A stretch of DNA of 5,978 nt from JAHFOW01 sp964370795 (GCA_964370795.1 CAYJME010000202.1:1-5978), one strand, 5' to 3'. Positions 1-5,978 are shown, numbered from the stretch's first letter. Notes: generated by a model not told the origin, from the sequence alone. Translations and numbers: made by a program.

Positions 1-1245
1 GTATTAAACAATCCGGAAATTGCATTTCAGGAGATAGACCGTGTCCTTACTGCTGCGGTGCGCTATAAACGACCTGTATATATCGAAATACCCCGCGATA
101 TGGTTTCCATGCAGGTAGTTCCACGTCAAATATCTCCCATGTACCGTGAAACGAGCGATCCCCATGTACTTCAGGAAGCGCTCCGTGAAGCAGAGGATTT
201 AATCAATGCGGCTCAAAAACCGGTTATTATCGCCGGTGTGGAATTGAACAGGTTCGGATTGCGGGATGCCTTGCTTCAATTCGTTGATACGACTAACATT
301 CCCGTGGCATCTACCCTCCTCAGCAAATCTGTTATTACGGAGCGCCATCCTCGTTATCTCGGCGTCTACGAAGGGGCGATATGTCATGAGGATGTCCGGG
401 CGTATGTTGAGTCCAGCGATTGTCTGATTCTCCTTGGCACATTCCTGACGGAAACTGATCTTGGTATTTTTACTGCAAATATTGAGAAGGGGCGTTCAAT
501 TTATGTTACCAGTGAAAAAACCTCCATCCGCTACCACACCTATGAGGGCGTCCACGTGCACGATTTTATTTACGGACTCCTCAAGGCAAACATTCGCAGA
601 AGAGAACCTGACCGTATTCCCCATCCGGAAATATCCTCACAATTTTATCCTGTTACAGGAAAACAGATCACGACCAAACGCTTGTTTCAGCGACTAAATG
701 TCTTCCTGGATGATACGATTGTGGTTATCGCTGATACAGGAGACGCCTTGTTTGCAGCAGCATCTGAATTGTCCATTCATAGCGCCATTGAGTTCCATTC
801 TCCGGCATATTATACCTCTATGGGATTTGCCGTGCCCGCCAGTATTGGCATTCAGTTGGCAAGCCCGAAACTACGGCCGTTGGTGCTGGTCGGCGACGGC
901 GCTTTCCAAATGACCGGTATGGAACTCGCTACCGTTGCCCGATTTAATTTAAACCCGATCGTCATTGTTCTAAATAATGGGGGTTACGGAACGGAGCGTC
1001 CCATGCTGGACGGTTCTTTCAATGATCTTTGCGTGTGGCAATACAGTCGCATACCAGAAATTCTTGGAACGGGCAGGGGGTTTATTGTTGAGACGGAAGA
1101 GCAGCTTGAAGATGCATTGGAGGCGTCACGTAAAAATACAGAGAGTTTTTGCATTCTGGACGTCCGCCTCAACCCCCGTGATTATTCACCGGCTTTGCAG
1201 CATTTGACCAGCATGTTGGCACAGAAAATTAGCCCGAAGTCATAA
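1..1245 (+). CDS. ThDP-dependent alpha-keto acid decarboxylase (pyruvate/indolepyruvate decarboxylase-like), 5' end outside window
   Basis: The frame is open from base 1 to the TAA at 1243-1245 (414 codons). It begins inside the end of the N-terminal PYR domain (IDRVLTAAVRYKRPVYIEIP), so about 130-140 residues, including the catalytic Glu and any His-His pair, lie off the left edge. The GTG at 58 is internal, not a start. Counting from base 1, the central domain covers roughly residues 45-190. The C-terminal ThDP domain carries the cofactor motif GDG (298-300) followed about 25 residues later by NN (325-326), which binds Mg and the diphosphate. NNGGYGTE follows, with E332 at the position of the active-site Glu of pyruvate decarboxylases (NNxGYxxE). 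The family decarboxylates 2-keto acids to aldehydes in the cytoplasm. The PDC/IPDC branch fits better than acetolactate synthase because of the YIEIPRD and NNGGYGTE segments. The substrate cannot be told. The next gene is 152 bp downstream and probably separate. Confidence 0.9.
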   Translation, partial: VLNNPEIAFQEIDRVLTAAVRYKRPVYIEIPRDMVSMQVVPRQISPMYRETSDPHVLQEALREAEDLINAAQKPVIIAGVELNRFGLRDALLQFVDTTNIPVASTLLSKSVITERHPRYLGVYEGAICHEDVRAYVESSDCLILLGTFLTETDLGIFTANIEKGRSIYVTSEKTSIRYHTYEGVHVHDFIYGLLKANIRRREPDRIPHPEISSQFYPVTGKQITTKRLFQRLNVFLDDTIVVIADTGDALFAAASELSIHSAIEFHSPAYYTSMGFAVPASIGIQLASPKLRPLVLVGDGAFQMTGMELATVARFNLNPIVIVLNNGGYGTERPMLDGSFNDLCVWQYSRIPEILGTGRGFIVETEEQLEDALEASRKNTESFCILDVRLNPRDYSPALQHLTSMLAQKISPKS

Positions 1246-1386
1246 AAAAGATAAGAGTGCTTTGAGGATAACCCTTCTCTGAAAGAAATAGAAGAAGGTT
1301 CATTAATTACCAGTATCTTATTTTACCAAATGACTTATTGAGAAATAATTCAAAAAAGCTGGTATTGTCATAATCTGATTACTTAT

Positions 1387-1392
1387 GGGAGG
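1387..1392 (+). promoter_or_regulatory. Shine-Dalgarno site of the DUF1326-like gene
   Basis: GGGAGG lies 5 nt upstream of the ATG at 1398. It is a strong anti-SD match at good spacing and fixes the start, which also puts the signal peptide at the very N-terminus. Confidence 0.8.
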
Positions 1393-1397
1393 CCTTT

Positions 1398-2030
1398 ATG
1401 CATACAAAATATTTTATTTTTATAGTGTTGGTTGTCATTACACTGTTCGGGATTGAAAATGTAGTTGCTGGAGAGAAGTGGAGTGTAAAAGGCACCTTTA
1501 TTGAAGGATGCAGTTGTAATGTGCCGTGCCCCTGCGAACTCGTATGCCTGGAAAAAGGCTGTTACGGTGTTGGCGCAATATTATTGAACGGCGGGAGCTT
1601 TATGAAGACCGATTTAGGAGGGGCAAAAATCGCTTATGCAGTTGTTCCAGGTTCGTGGGTACGCATTTATGTAGATGCAGAGAATGACAAACAAAAAGAT
1701 GCATCCACTGAGTTTGCAAAAGGCATATTTAGTTCGTTCGGGAAAATCGAGTCAACGAGTGTTGCAAAAATTGAATTCTCGGGTGAACATGGTAACTATA
1801 CACTAAAGGTCGACGGCGGTAAGATACTGCATCTTACCACTGAACCGGTTTTTGGAGGAGACAATAAAAATCCGGTTACACACACAAATACCAAAAATAA
1901 ATTGAATCCGGTTTTTATGCAAGGCAGGACAGTTTCAGGCAGCTTCAGCGATGGAGAAAGGAGATTCGAACTCAAGGGTGGTAATTCATATTTTAATGAT
2001 CACATGAAAAGCAAAGGTATATTTGAGTAA
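1398..2030 (+). CDS. Exported DUF1326-like cysteine-rich protein
   Basis: 210 residues. Residues 5-19 are a continuous hydrophobic segment after a short basic start (MHTKYF), followed by VVAG-EKW, so a signal peptide cut near residue 24 or 25 is likely and the mature protein would be outside the cytoplasm. There is no lipobox Cys. The mature N-terminus has a dense cysteine cluster, CSCNVPCPC (C38, C40, C44, C46), then C50 and C55, followed by a Gly-rich segment (GVGAILLNGG). The CSCxxPCPC signature near the N-terminus and the ~200-residue length are typical of DUF1326 (recognised from memory). The function of that family is not established; the cysteines suggest metal binding or disulfides, which is inference. 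The DUF2182 membrane protein that, as I recall, often accompanies DUF1326 is not in this window. The gene stands alone and converges on the M32 peptidase gene. Confidence 0.85.
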   Translation: MHTKYFIFIVLVVITLFGIENVVAGEKWSVKGTFIEGCSCNVPCPCELVCLEKGCYGVGAILLNGGSFMKTDLGGAKIAYAVVPGSWVRIYVDAENDKQKDASTEFAKGIFSSFGKIESTSVAKIEFSGEHGNYTLKVDGGKILHLTTEPVFGGDNKNPVTHTNTKNKLNPVFMQGRTVSGSFSDGERRFELKGGNSYFNDHMKSKGIFE

Positions 2031-2058
2031 TTCAATAATTATGACTGTGCGGCTTTAA

Positions 2059-2102
2059 TCACGTAGACACAAAGGCGCTAAACATACTTCGTGTCTACGT
2101 GA
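2059..2102. repeat. Perfect 12-bp inverted repeat between convergent genes (possible bidirectional terminator or dispersed repeat)
   Basis: TCACGTAGACAC at 2059-2070 is matched exactly by GTGTCTACGTGA at 2091-2102 with a 20-nt loop. It sits between the stop of the DUF1326-like gene (2030) and the stop of the minus-strand peptidase gene (2153), where it could end transcription both ways. No T-run follows either arm, so it is not a canonical intrinsic terminator. The minus-strand text (CCACAAAGTCACGTAGACAC) resembles CAC(A/G)AAG-type dispersed intergenic repeats seen in many genomes, so it may instead be a repeat copy. Confidence 0.6.
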
Positions 2103-2152
2103 CTTTGTGGCAAGTTTGAATTTCCTTGTATACTATGTCATGAAAAATTTAT

Positions 2153-3658
2153 TTATAAGCCATAAATCTCGCTGTACTTGTTCTTCAAATATAACACGAA
2201 AGATCGTGTCTGCAAGGATTCTCCGGTGATTTTTTTGGCCAGTTCATCCAGGGTAAACTTGCGGCCGTGGGTGTGCAGATGTGTCCTGTGCCAATCAAGA
2301 AGCAATTGAAAATTACCTTTTTCAAAGTATGCGTCGAGATCCGGGATATCTTTTTTAACCTGATCGAATAATTGAGCGGCAAAAATATTACCCAGCAAAT
2401 ATGTCGGAAAATAACCAAAACTGCCGTGTGACCAGTGCACATCCTGAAGCACACCGTGCGAGTCGTCCGGAGGTGTTATACCAAGATATTCCTGCATCTT
2501 GACATTCCACACTTCCGGTAGATCGTTCACGTGTACACGCCCCTCGAGTAACGCATTCTCCAATTCGAAACGGAGCATAATGTGCAAATTGTAGGTGACC
2601 TCATCTGCCTCCACACGAATAAGGGACGGCTGGACGCGATTCACCCCACGGTATATCTGTTCGGCAGTTATGTGCCTGAGTTGTTCAGGAAAGGCTGCAT
2701 GCATGCGGGGCATGAACAATTCCCAAAAGGAACGACTGCGTCCTACAAGGTTTTCCCACATGCGTGATTGCGATTCGTGAACACCAAGCGATGCGCCCTC
2801 AGCAAGAGGTGTCCGCTCAAGTTCATGGCGTAGACCCTGATTGTAAAGCGCATGGCCGGTCTCATGGATGGTTGCAAAAAATCCGGCCGGAAAATAATCG
2901 TGCATAAAACGTGTGGTAATCCTCACATCATCTATTGAAAAGGACGTCGTGAAGGGATGTGGTGAGCGGTCCTGGCGTCCTCGCTCAAATTCATAACCAA
3001 TCAACCGGGCCACTTCAATACTGACATCCCATTGTTTCTGTTCATCAAAGGGTTGATGTAAAAAGGAATTATCCACTGCATTCAATTTTGATGAAATGGC
3101 ATGAACGAGTGGAACGATTTCTTTTTTGATACATGCAAAAATGGATTCCACCTGTGATGTTTTCATGCCCGGTTCGTAATCGTCGAGGAGAGGATCATAT
3201 ATGCGATCGGTGTAACCCAGACATTCGGCGTAACGCTTTTTCAGGTCGAGAACCCGTTGAAGATGGGGTGCAAAATCAGAGAACCGTGATTCCTCCTTTG
3301 CCTTTCGCCAGACTTCGAAGGCCTGGGTAGTGGCAGTGGTAATTTCAGAAACAAGTTGAGGTGGCACACGGCGAGCCTTATCATAATCACGTTTTGTTAC
3401 CCGGATGAGGCCTGCGTCGTCCGAGTCGTATGGCAAACTCCTGCCATATTCCTGGAGTTTTCCCGGGAGACAACCGATTGTATCATCAATAAACTTTTCG
3501 TGTGCAATGTGGCTTAAGGTGGCAAGTTGATGACCACGTGCCACAGCGCCACCTGGGGGCATGTAGGTTTGTTGATCCCATCCAAGTACCGCCGCTGCAT
3601 TATGAAGATCGCTTATTTCAGCCAATCGCCTTTTTAACTCATTCAATTTCTCTTGCAT
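2153..3658 (-). CDS. M32-family (Taq/Pfu-type) zinc metallocarboxypeptidase
   Basis: 501 residues, the usual full length for family M32. All six family motifs appear in order: HPF (234-236), DVRIT (244-248), the zinc site HETGH (265-269), HESQ (294-297), IRVEAD (347-352) and GVLQDVHW (402-409). H265 and H269 plus E295, 26 residues after the second His, are the expected metal ligands, and E266 is the catalytic base. The enzyme should be an active cytoplasmic carboxypeptidase removing C-terminal residues with broad specificity (not proline) in peptide turnover. There is no signal peptide. The N-terminus (LNELKRRLAEISDLHNAAAVLGWDQQTYMPPGG) matches the family start, and a GGAGGAG site sits directly before the ATG. 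It is monocistronic and convergent with the DUF1326-like gene. Its nucleotide and protein sequence look intact. Confidence 0.97.
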   Translation of the reverse strand: MQEKLNELKRRLAEISDLHNAAAVLGWDQQTYMPPGGAVARGHQLATLSHIAHEKFIDDTIGCLPGKLQEYGRSLPYDSDDAGLIRVTKRDYDKARRVPPQLVSEITTATTQAFEVWRKAKEESRFSDFAPHLQRVLDLKKRYAECLGYTDRIYDPLLDDYEPGMKTSQVESIFACIKKEIVPLVHAISSKLNAVDNSFLHQPFDEQKQWDVSIEVARLIGYEFERGRQDRSPHPFTTSFSIDDVRITTRFMHDYFPAGFFATIHETGHALYNQGLRHELERTPLAEGASLGVHESQSRMWENLVGRSRSFWELFMPRMHAAFPEQLRHITAEQIYRGVNRVQPSLIRVEADEVTYNLHIMLRFELENALLEGRVHVNDLPEVWNVKMQEYLGITPPDDSHGVLQDVHWSHGSFGYFPTYLLGNIFAAQLFDQVKKDIPDLDAYFEKGNFQLLLDWHRTHLHTHGRKFTLDELAKKITGESLQTRSFVLYLKNKYSEIYGL

Positions 3659-3660
3659 AA

Positions 3661-3667
3661 CTCCTCC
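3661..3667 (-). promoter_or_regulatory. Shine-Dalgarno site of the M32 gene
   Basis: On the minus strand GGAGGAG precedes the ATG at 3658 by 2 nt (4 nt counted from the GGAGG core). It is a strong site that fixes the start. Confidence 0.8.
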
Positions 3668-3751
3668 AAATACGGTGCAGGAAAATCAAAAAATGATAAA
3701 TTTGGAACTCATGAACTCAGGAAAGAATTAAAAAAATTTGGATGTTTTTGA

Positions 3752-3774
3752 AAATAATATTCCTGATATTATTT
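3752..3774. promoter_or_regulatory. AT-rich dyad upstream of the M32 gene (operator-like or weak hairpin)
   Basis: AAATAATAT (3752-3760) and ATATTATTT (3766-3774) form a perfect 9-bp inverted repeat with a 5-nt centre. It lies about 95 bp upstream of the M32 start and covers the spacer and -10 box of the candidate promoter. A dimeric regulator could bind here. It could also be chance in AT-rich DNA, or a poor terminator of the small reading frame ending at 3803. Confidence 0.35.
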
Positions 3775-3780
3775 CGTCAA
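3754..3780 (-). promoter_or_regulatory. Candidate sigma70-type promoter for the M32 gene
   Basis: Reading the minus strand, TTGACG (3780-3775) is followed after 15 bp by TATTAT (3759-3754). The -35 is good and the -10 acceptable, but the spacer is 2 bp short of ideal. The placement, about 95 bp before the M32 ATG and after the previous stop, is plausible. Weak support overall. Confidence 0.25.
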
Positions 3781-3802
3781 AGCCGTTCGGGTTGCAAAAC
3801 TG

Positions 3803-3952
3803 TTAAAAAGGGTATCCCTGGAAATCCACATTACCGCTTGTGGAGAAATTTATTTTTACAGGATCATCGTCAATGAACACCTCATACACACCGGGCTTAA
3901 CCCCAGCAAATAAAGCCAATTGATAACTTCCTATTGATATTAAAGCCCCCAT
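3803..3952 (-). CDS. Small hypothetical protein, 49 codons (or C-terminal remnant of a lost gene)
   Basis: A minus-strand frame runs from ATG at 3952 to TAA at 3803-3805: it opens MGALISIGSYQLALFAG, continues KPGVYEVFIDDDP, and ends FSTSGNVDFQGYPF. I do not recognise it. It reads like genuine protein: a beta-strand-like pattern, no odd residues, and a PGVYEVFIDDD segment typical of an extracellular beta domain. The ATG lies 19 nt after the stop of the TIG protein and one frame off it. The nearest SD-like bases (TAAGG) are too far upstream, so translation would depend on coupling. It may therefore be the tail of a protein whose front has been lost, or a frameshifted extension of the TIG gene. 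The 149 bases between its end and the M32 start hold only the M32 leader. Confidence 0.4.
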   Translation of the reverse strand: MGALISIGSYQLALFAGVKPGVYEVFIDDDPVKINFSTSGNVDFQGYPF

Positions 3953-3971
3953 GATGAAATTTCTATGTACC

Positions 3972-5384
3972 TTACTTTTTCAACCACTTATTAATTCTCG
4001 AATTAATCTTGTTCGATTCCTGATTATCTTGAAATTCTGCCTCTAAACGTACCCATCCTTCAATCGGCGCTCCTAAAGTAGTGCATACACCAAGACTATT
4101 CAACCAGGTATCTATTGGCGGGACAAGACTCGGACACATCAAATCTGCAAACATTCTTAAGTGTTCATAGACACTTATAACATCTAATATTTTAAATATT
4201 TTCTTTGTATTTTTATCTAATAAATTTGCCATCTTTGTCGCTTCCTTTTTGTCTTTTAATATTTCAACAAATAGTTTCCTCATTTCTTTCTTAATGGCGC
4301 CCATACAATGCAAGTAATTTGCTAAATCAGTGAGAAAACCTTTCGCATCTCCATCTTTCAGGTCTTGTGACATGCTGTAAATTAAATCTTTACAACCGGG
4401 TTCTTGCGCTAAAAGCGCCTGTAGAATGTCTCCCAATAATGTATTCGCATATTCGTAGTGTGAAAACAAATCAAAAAAGGCGGTCGGCGGTACTTCTTGT
4501 CCCAAAGTACCCCTGAGTAATAAATCTATACCTAATATGGTCATTGGTTCAAAACGAACCCTATCACCGACATAATGTAAAGATTGACCTTCGTTGAAGG
4601 TAATATTACCCAGTGATTTTGTTCCATACGGCCCAATGAGAACTGCATAATCTTCATTATCAATATTTACCGGATTATCGCCATCCTGAAGTTTCATGGT
4701 TGCCTTTATCCATGTGCCTGTAGTATTGATGAGATTTATACTTGTTTCGATTTTATCACCTGACTGTTTTCTATATTTTGGAATAAGGAGCACGGTGAGG
4801 TCTTTACTGTAAGTACGCTTAAGTTCAATAGCAGGTTTCGCAGGTTTTACCAGTAACTTTGCGTTCGCCTGATGAGTCAAAATATCGGTACTTCCTTTAA
4901 CTACAAAAGAATGATACTTCAAGGGTGTCTTCTGATTCGTCGTAACTTTAAGTTCAACCCATTCTCCTGGAAATACAGGATTCTTTTGAAATTCTGCCGT
5001 GACATCTTGTGTTAAGCCTTCGGTCACCAACGTGACTGGTTCATTAAAACCGTTAATTGGTTTAACAAAGACATTGTAAAGCGCAGCAGAACCTCTAATC
5101 ACGCTCTGGAGTGACGGCTTCACCTCAATGCTAAAATCACCACCAGAAGGTGATTCGGTTACGAGAAATGGTATTGAATCACTCGATTGTCCTTTGGTTG
5201 TAACGCTTACACCATACGTCTGAGGAGCTAATTGTGGGACTGTTGCCACAATACTGGTATCGCTCCACGAAGTAATATTTGCAGTGGTTGTGCCAAAATT
5301 TATAACTCCCGCATCTTGCGTATTCCCGAAATTAAATCCTTTTATAGTAAAGGTGGTTCCTATCTGCATCCAAATATCCTGCAT
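3972..5384 (-). pseudogene. 5'-truncated TIG/Ig-like surface-type protein with uncharacterised helical C-terminal domain
   Basis: 470 codons are open from ATG 5384 to TAA 3972-3974, but host-derived sequence starts only near 5364. Residues 1-6 (MQDIWM) are out-of-frame IS1380 transposase DNA, and residue 7 onward (IGTTFTIKGFNFGNTQ) is a TIG/IPT domain missing its first strand. Domains: TIG 7-76; an Ig-like domain about 83-180 (DFSIEVKPSLQSVIRGS, then NGFNEPVTL and the closing AKLLVKPA) of the kind repeated in bacterial extracellular proteins; 185-285 mostly beta; 300-425 mostly alpha-helical with C331, C360, C417, C434; then a charged tail ending INKWLKK. I do not recognise the part after 185. 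TIG and Ig-like domains imply an exported protein, so a signal peptide and perhaps further domains have been lost. The ATG has no clear SD and an in-frame TGA lies just upstream, so expression is doubtful. Confidence 0.8.
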
Positions 5385-5729
5385 CTTGCCGATTCAACTC
5401 TATGTCCTCTAATCTTTCATTCCCTGAAAGAATATTATAGGCTATATTCAATATATGATCCGATTCATGGTATGGCACATGCCTCTTCAGTAAGTCAAGA
5501 TTCCCGTCTATCTCCTTTACCAATCCACTTCTTACTACCATTTGATGGACTGCCCCTATCCCTCCACTGGCGATCACCTGACCCTTCTCTGACATCTCGT
5601 AATGGATGTTCCTGGCACTGAACATCGGTCGCTTCTGTTCTTCCCACTGCTTCCTCTTTAATCGCCTCTCTATTTTTCGTTTTTTTTATTCACCGTTTTG
5701 TTATATTTACCTCGTGCTGTTTTTCTCAT
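5332..5729 (-). pseudogene. IS1380-family transposase, N-terminal fragment with frameshift
   Basis: The open frame from ATG 5625 to the stop at 5332 contains the conserved N-terminal region of IS1380 DDE transposases: MFSARNIHYE, ASGGIGAVHQ, LLKRHVPYHESDHILNIAYN, LEDIELNRQDAGYLDA. In family members this continues with LGA.RIPDPTTAGDF; here homology stops after YLDA at 5365 and ten unrelated residues follow (DRNHLYYKRI). Full-length members have roughly 430-470 residues, so over three quarters is gone, including all catalytic acids. The true start is probably ATG 5729, which has an SD site: it reads MRKTARGKYNKTVNKK, then needs a one-base shift in the A8 tract (5680-5687) to continue as KRKIERRLKRKQWEEQKRP into MFSARN. 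Basic N-termini of this type are usual in the family. Without the shift this frame ends at TAG 5670-5672. No active transposase can be made. Confidence 0.85.
5680..5687 (-). other. A8 tract with frame change in the IS1380 transposase
   Basis: The minus strand reads GTG AAT AAA AAA AAC GAA AAA TAG in the frame of ATG 5729. Nine A's, or a -1 slip at A AAA AAC, would join this frame to the main transposase frame. Deletion of one A, a homopolymer sequencing error and programmed slippage all fit. IS1380 elements are usually described with a single uninterrupted transposase frame, so mutation or error is likelier. Confidence 0.5.
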
Positions 5730-5731
5730 CT

Positions 5732-5801
5732 GAAATGCCCCTTTCTTTGGTTATTGTGATTTCTTACTACTACCATTTTAACCAATAGAATCGGGCATTT
5801 C
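5732..5801 (-). promoter_or_regulatory. Inverted repeat able to mask the transposase ribosome binding site
   Basis: On the minus strand GAAATGCCC (5801-5793) is perfectly complementary to GGGCATTTC (5740-5732), with 52 nt between. The second arm contains most of the SD sequence AAAGGGG (5744-5738) and ends 2 nt before ATG 5729. Transcripts entering from outside would fold and hide the SD, while a transcript starting in the loop would not. This arrangement is known from IS10 and IS50; its role here is inferred. Confidence 0.45.
5738..5744 (-). promoter_or_regulatory. Shine-Dalgarno site of the IS1380 transposase
   Basis: AAAGGGG on the minus strand ends 8 nt before ATG 5729. It is the only convincing SD upstream of the transposase; ATG 5625 has none as good. 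It is the main reason to place the original start at 5729. Confidence 0.5.
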
Positions 5802-5849
5802 CAGCTATTCCACTCCTCTTGCTTAAAATATCACGCTTGATTAAAGATT

Positions 5850-5863
5850 AGGCGTCATCGCCT
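5850..5863. repeat. Small inverted repeat AGGCG-tcat-CGCCT
   Basis: 5-bp arms (5850-5854, 5859-5863) around TCAT in an otherwise AT-rich non-coding stretch, 11 bp before the stronger palindrome at 5875. The pair looks like a small dispersed intergenic element rather than a gene part. Confidence 0.4.
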
Positions 5864-5874
5864 GGCATAATAAT

Positions 5875-5893
5875 GACAAGCGAGACGCTTGTC
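5875..5893. repeat. Palindrome GACAAGCG-aga-CGCTTGTC
   Basis: Perfect 8-bp arms with a 3-nt centre. GACAAGCG/CGCTTGTC followed by CTAC resembles the palindromic intergenic repeats (GTAGGACAAGCG type) found in many copies in several bacterial genomes. No gene is present in 5803-5978. It could also form a transcript hairpin, but no T-run follows. Confidence 0.6.
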
Positions 5894-5914
5894 CTACCTT
5901 ATATAGTATTACTC

Positions 5915-5948
5915 TGTAAAAATTTCTTTTTTTTGTAAGTTTTTTACA
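5915..5948. repeat. AT-rich inverted repeat TGTAAAAA / TTTTTACA
   Basis: Perfect 8-bp arms (5915-5922, 5941-5948) separated by 18 nt that include a run of eight T's. It could be a weak terminator-like hairpin or chance in AT-rich DNA. No gene can be assigned beside it. Confidence 0.35.
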
Positions 5949-5978
5949 ACTCCCATTACCCCTTTATCAAGAGGTACT

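Larger units (their letters stand above)
5365..5802 (-). mobile_element. IS1380-family insertion sequence remnant (transposase 5' end only)
   Basis: This covers the surviving transposase codons, their ribosome binding site and the upstream inverted repeat. The inner boundary at about 5365 is defined by loss of transposase homology. The outer boundary is uncertain: no terminal inverted repeat can be confirmed without the other end, and 5802 is simply the outer edge of the hairpin arm. The element's 3' end is absent from the window. Confidence 0.7.

Noticed and set aside
58..60. GTG as the start of the decarboxylase
   Set aside because: The frame is open to base 1 and the upstream residues (AFQEIDRVLTAA) belong to the family, so the gene continues beyond the left edge.
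1270..1300. Imperfect inverted repeat AACCCTTCT / AGAAGGTT after the decarboxylase gene as a terminator
   Set aside because: A bulge interrupts the arms and no T-run follows (GTTCATTAAT), so terminator support is too weak.
1338..1368. TTGAGA ... TATTGT as a promoter for the DUF1326-like gene
   Set aside because: The 19-bp spacer and poor -10 box make this no better than chance in AT-rich DNA.
2185..2454. 89-codon minus-strand frame inside the M32 gene
   Set aside because: It is an out-of-frame shadow of the well-supported carboxypeptidase.
5232..5621. 129-codon plus-strand open frame
   Set aside because: It lies antisense across the TIG/IS1380 junction, where the minus strand shows clear family motifs; its composition is unlike a protein.
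5606..5788. 60-codon plus-strand open frame
   Set aside because: It is antisense to the transposase leader, rich in Phe and Ser from the poly-T tracts, with no recognisable motif.
5803..5978. CRISPR-like array or small RNA gene in the right-hand non-coding stretch
   Set aside because: The palindromes differ from each other, there is no regular spacing or repeated unit, and no promoter-terminator pair can be seen.

Overview
The window holds a 5'-truncated thiamine-diphosphate (ThDP) decarboxylase gene, a small secreted cysteine-rich DUF1326-type gene, a complete M32 metallocarboxypeptidase gene and a short unrecognised reading frame. At the right is a damaged block in which the 5' end of an IS1380-family insertion sequence is fused to the headless remainder of a TIG/Ig-like surface-type protein gene. 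Base composition is moderate to AT-rich, Shine-Dalgarno sites are clear, and the coding is plainly bacterial. DUF1326, M32, an Ig-like extracellular protein and IS1380 together would fit an environmental Gram-negative such as an anammox planctomycete (Brocadiales). That placement is a guess from general resemblance; there is no marker gene here.

Layout: (1) 1-1245, plus strand, the C-terminal three quarters of a pyruvate/indolepyruvate decarboxylase-like enzyme that runs off the left edge. (2) 1398-2030, plus strand, an exported DUF1326-like protein with a strong ribosome binding site. (3) 2031-2152, a convergent intergenic gap with a perfect 12-bp inverted repeat. (4) 2153-3658, minus strand, an M32 carboxypeptidase carrying all six family motifs and so probably active. 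(5) 3659-3971, its leader, with an AT-rich dyad on a candidate promoter, and a 49-codon reading frame that resembles real coding sequence. (6) 3972-about 5364, minus strand, a TIG + Ig-like + alpha-helical protein that has lost its N-terminus. (7) about 5365-5802, minus strand, the first ~120 codons of an IS1380 transposase with its translation start region. (8) 5803-5978, AT-rich non-coding DNA with three small inverted repeats.

The complete genes do not form an obvious pathway or operon; they look like independent housekeeping or accessory genes. The most informative part is the right third. The transposase coding sequence stops abruptly after its conserved YLDA segment, and within a few bases the TIG domain of another protein begins in a different frame, which marks a deletion or recombination scar (or an assembly join). 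The IS remnant also has a probable 1-nt frameshift in an A8 tract and an inverted repeat that would hide the transposase ribosome binding site. I found no convincing new defence or multi-gene system. The best candidates for new biology are the uncharacterised C-terminal domain of the TIG protein and the 49-codon reading frame.
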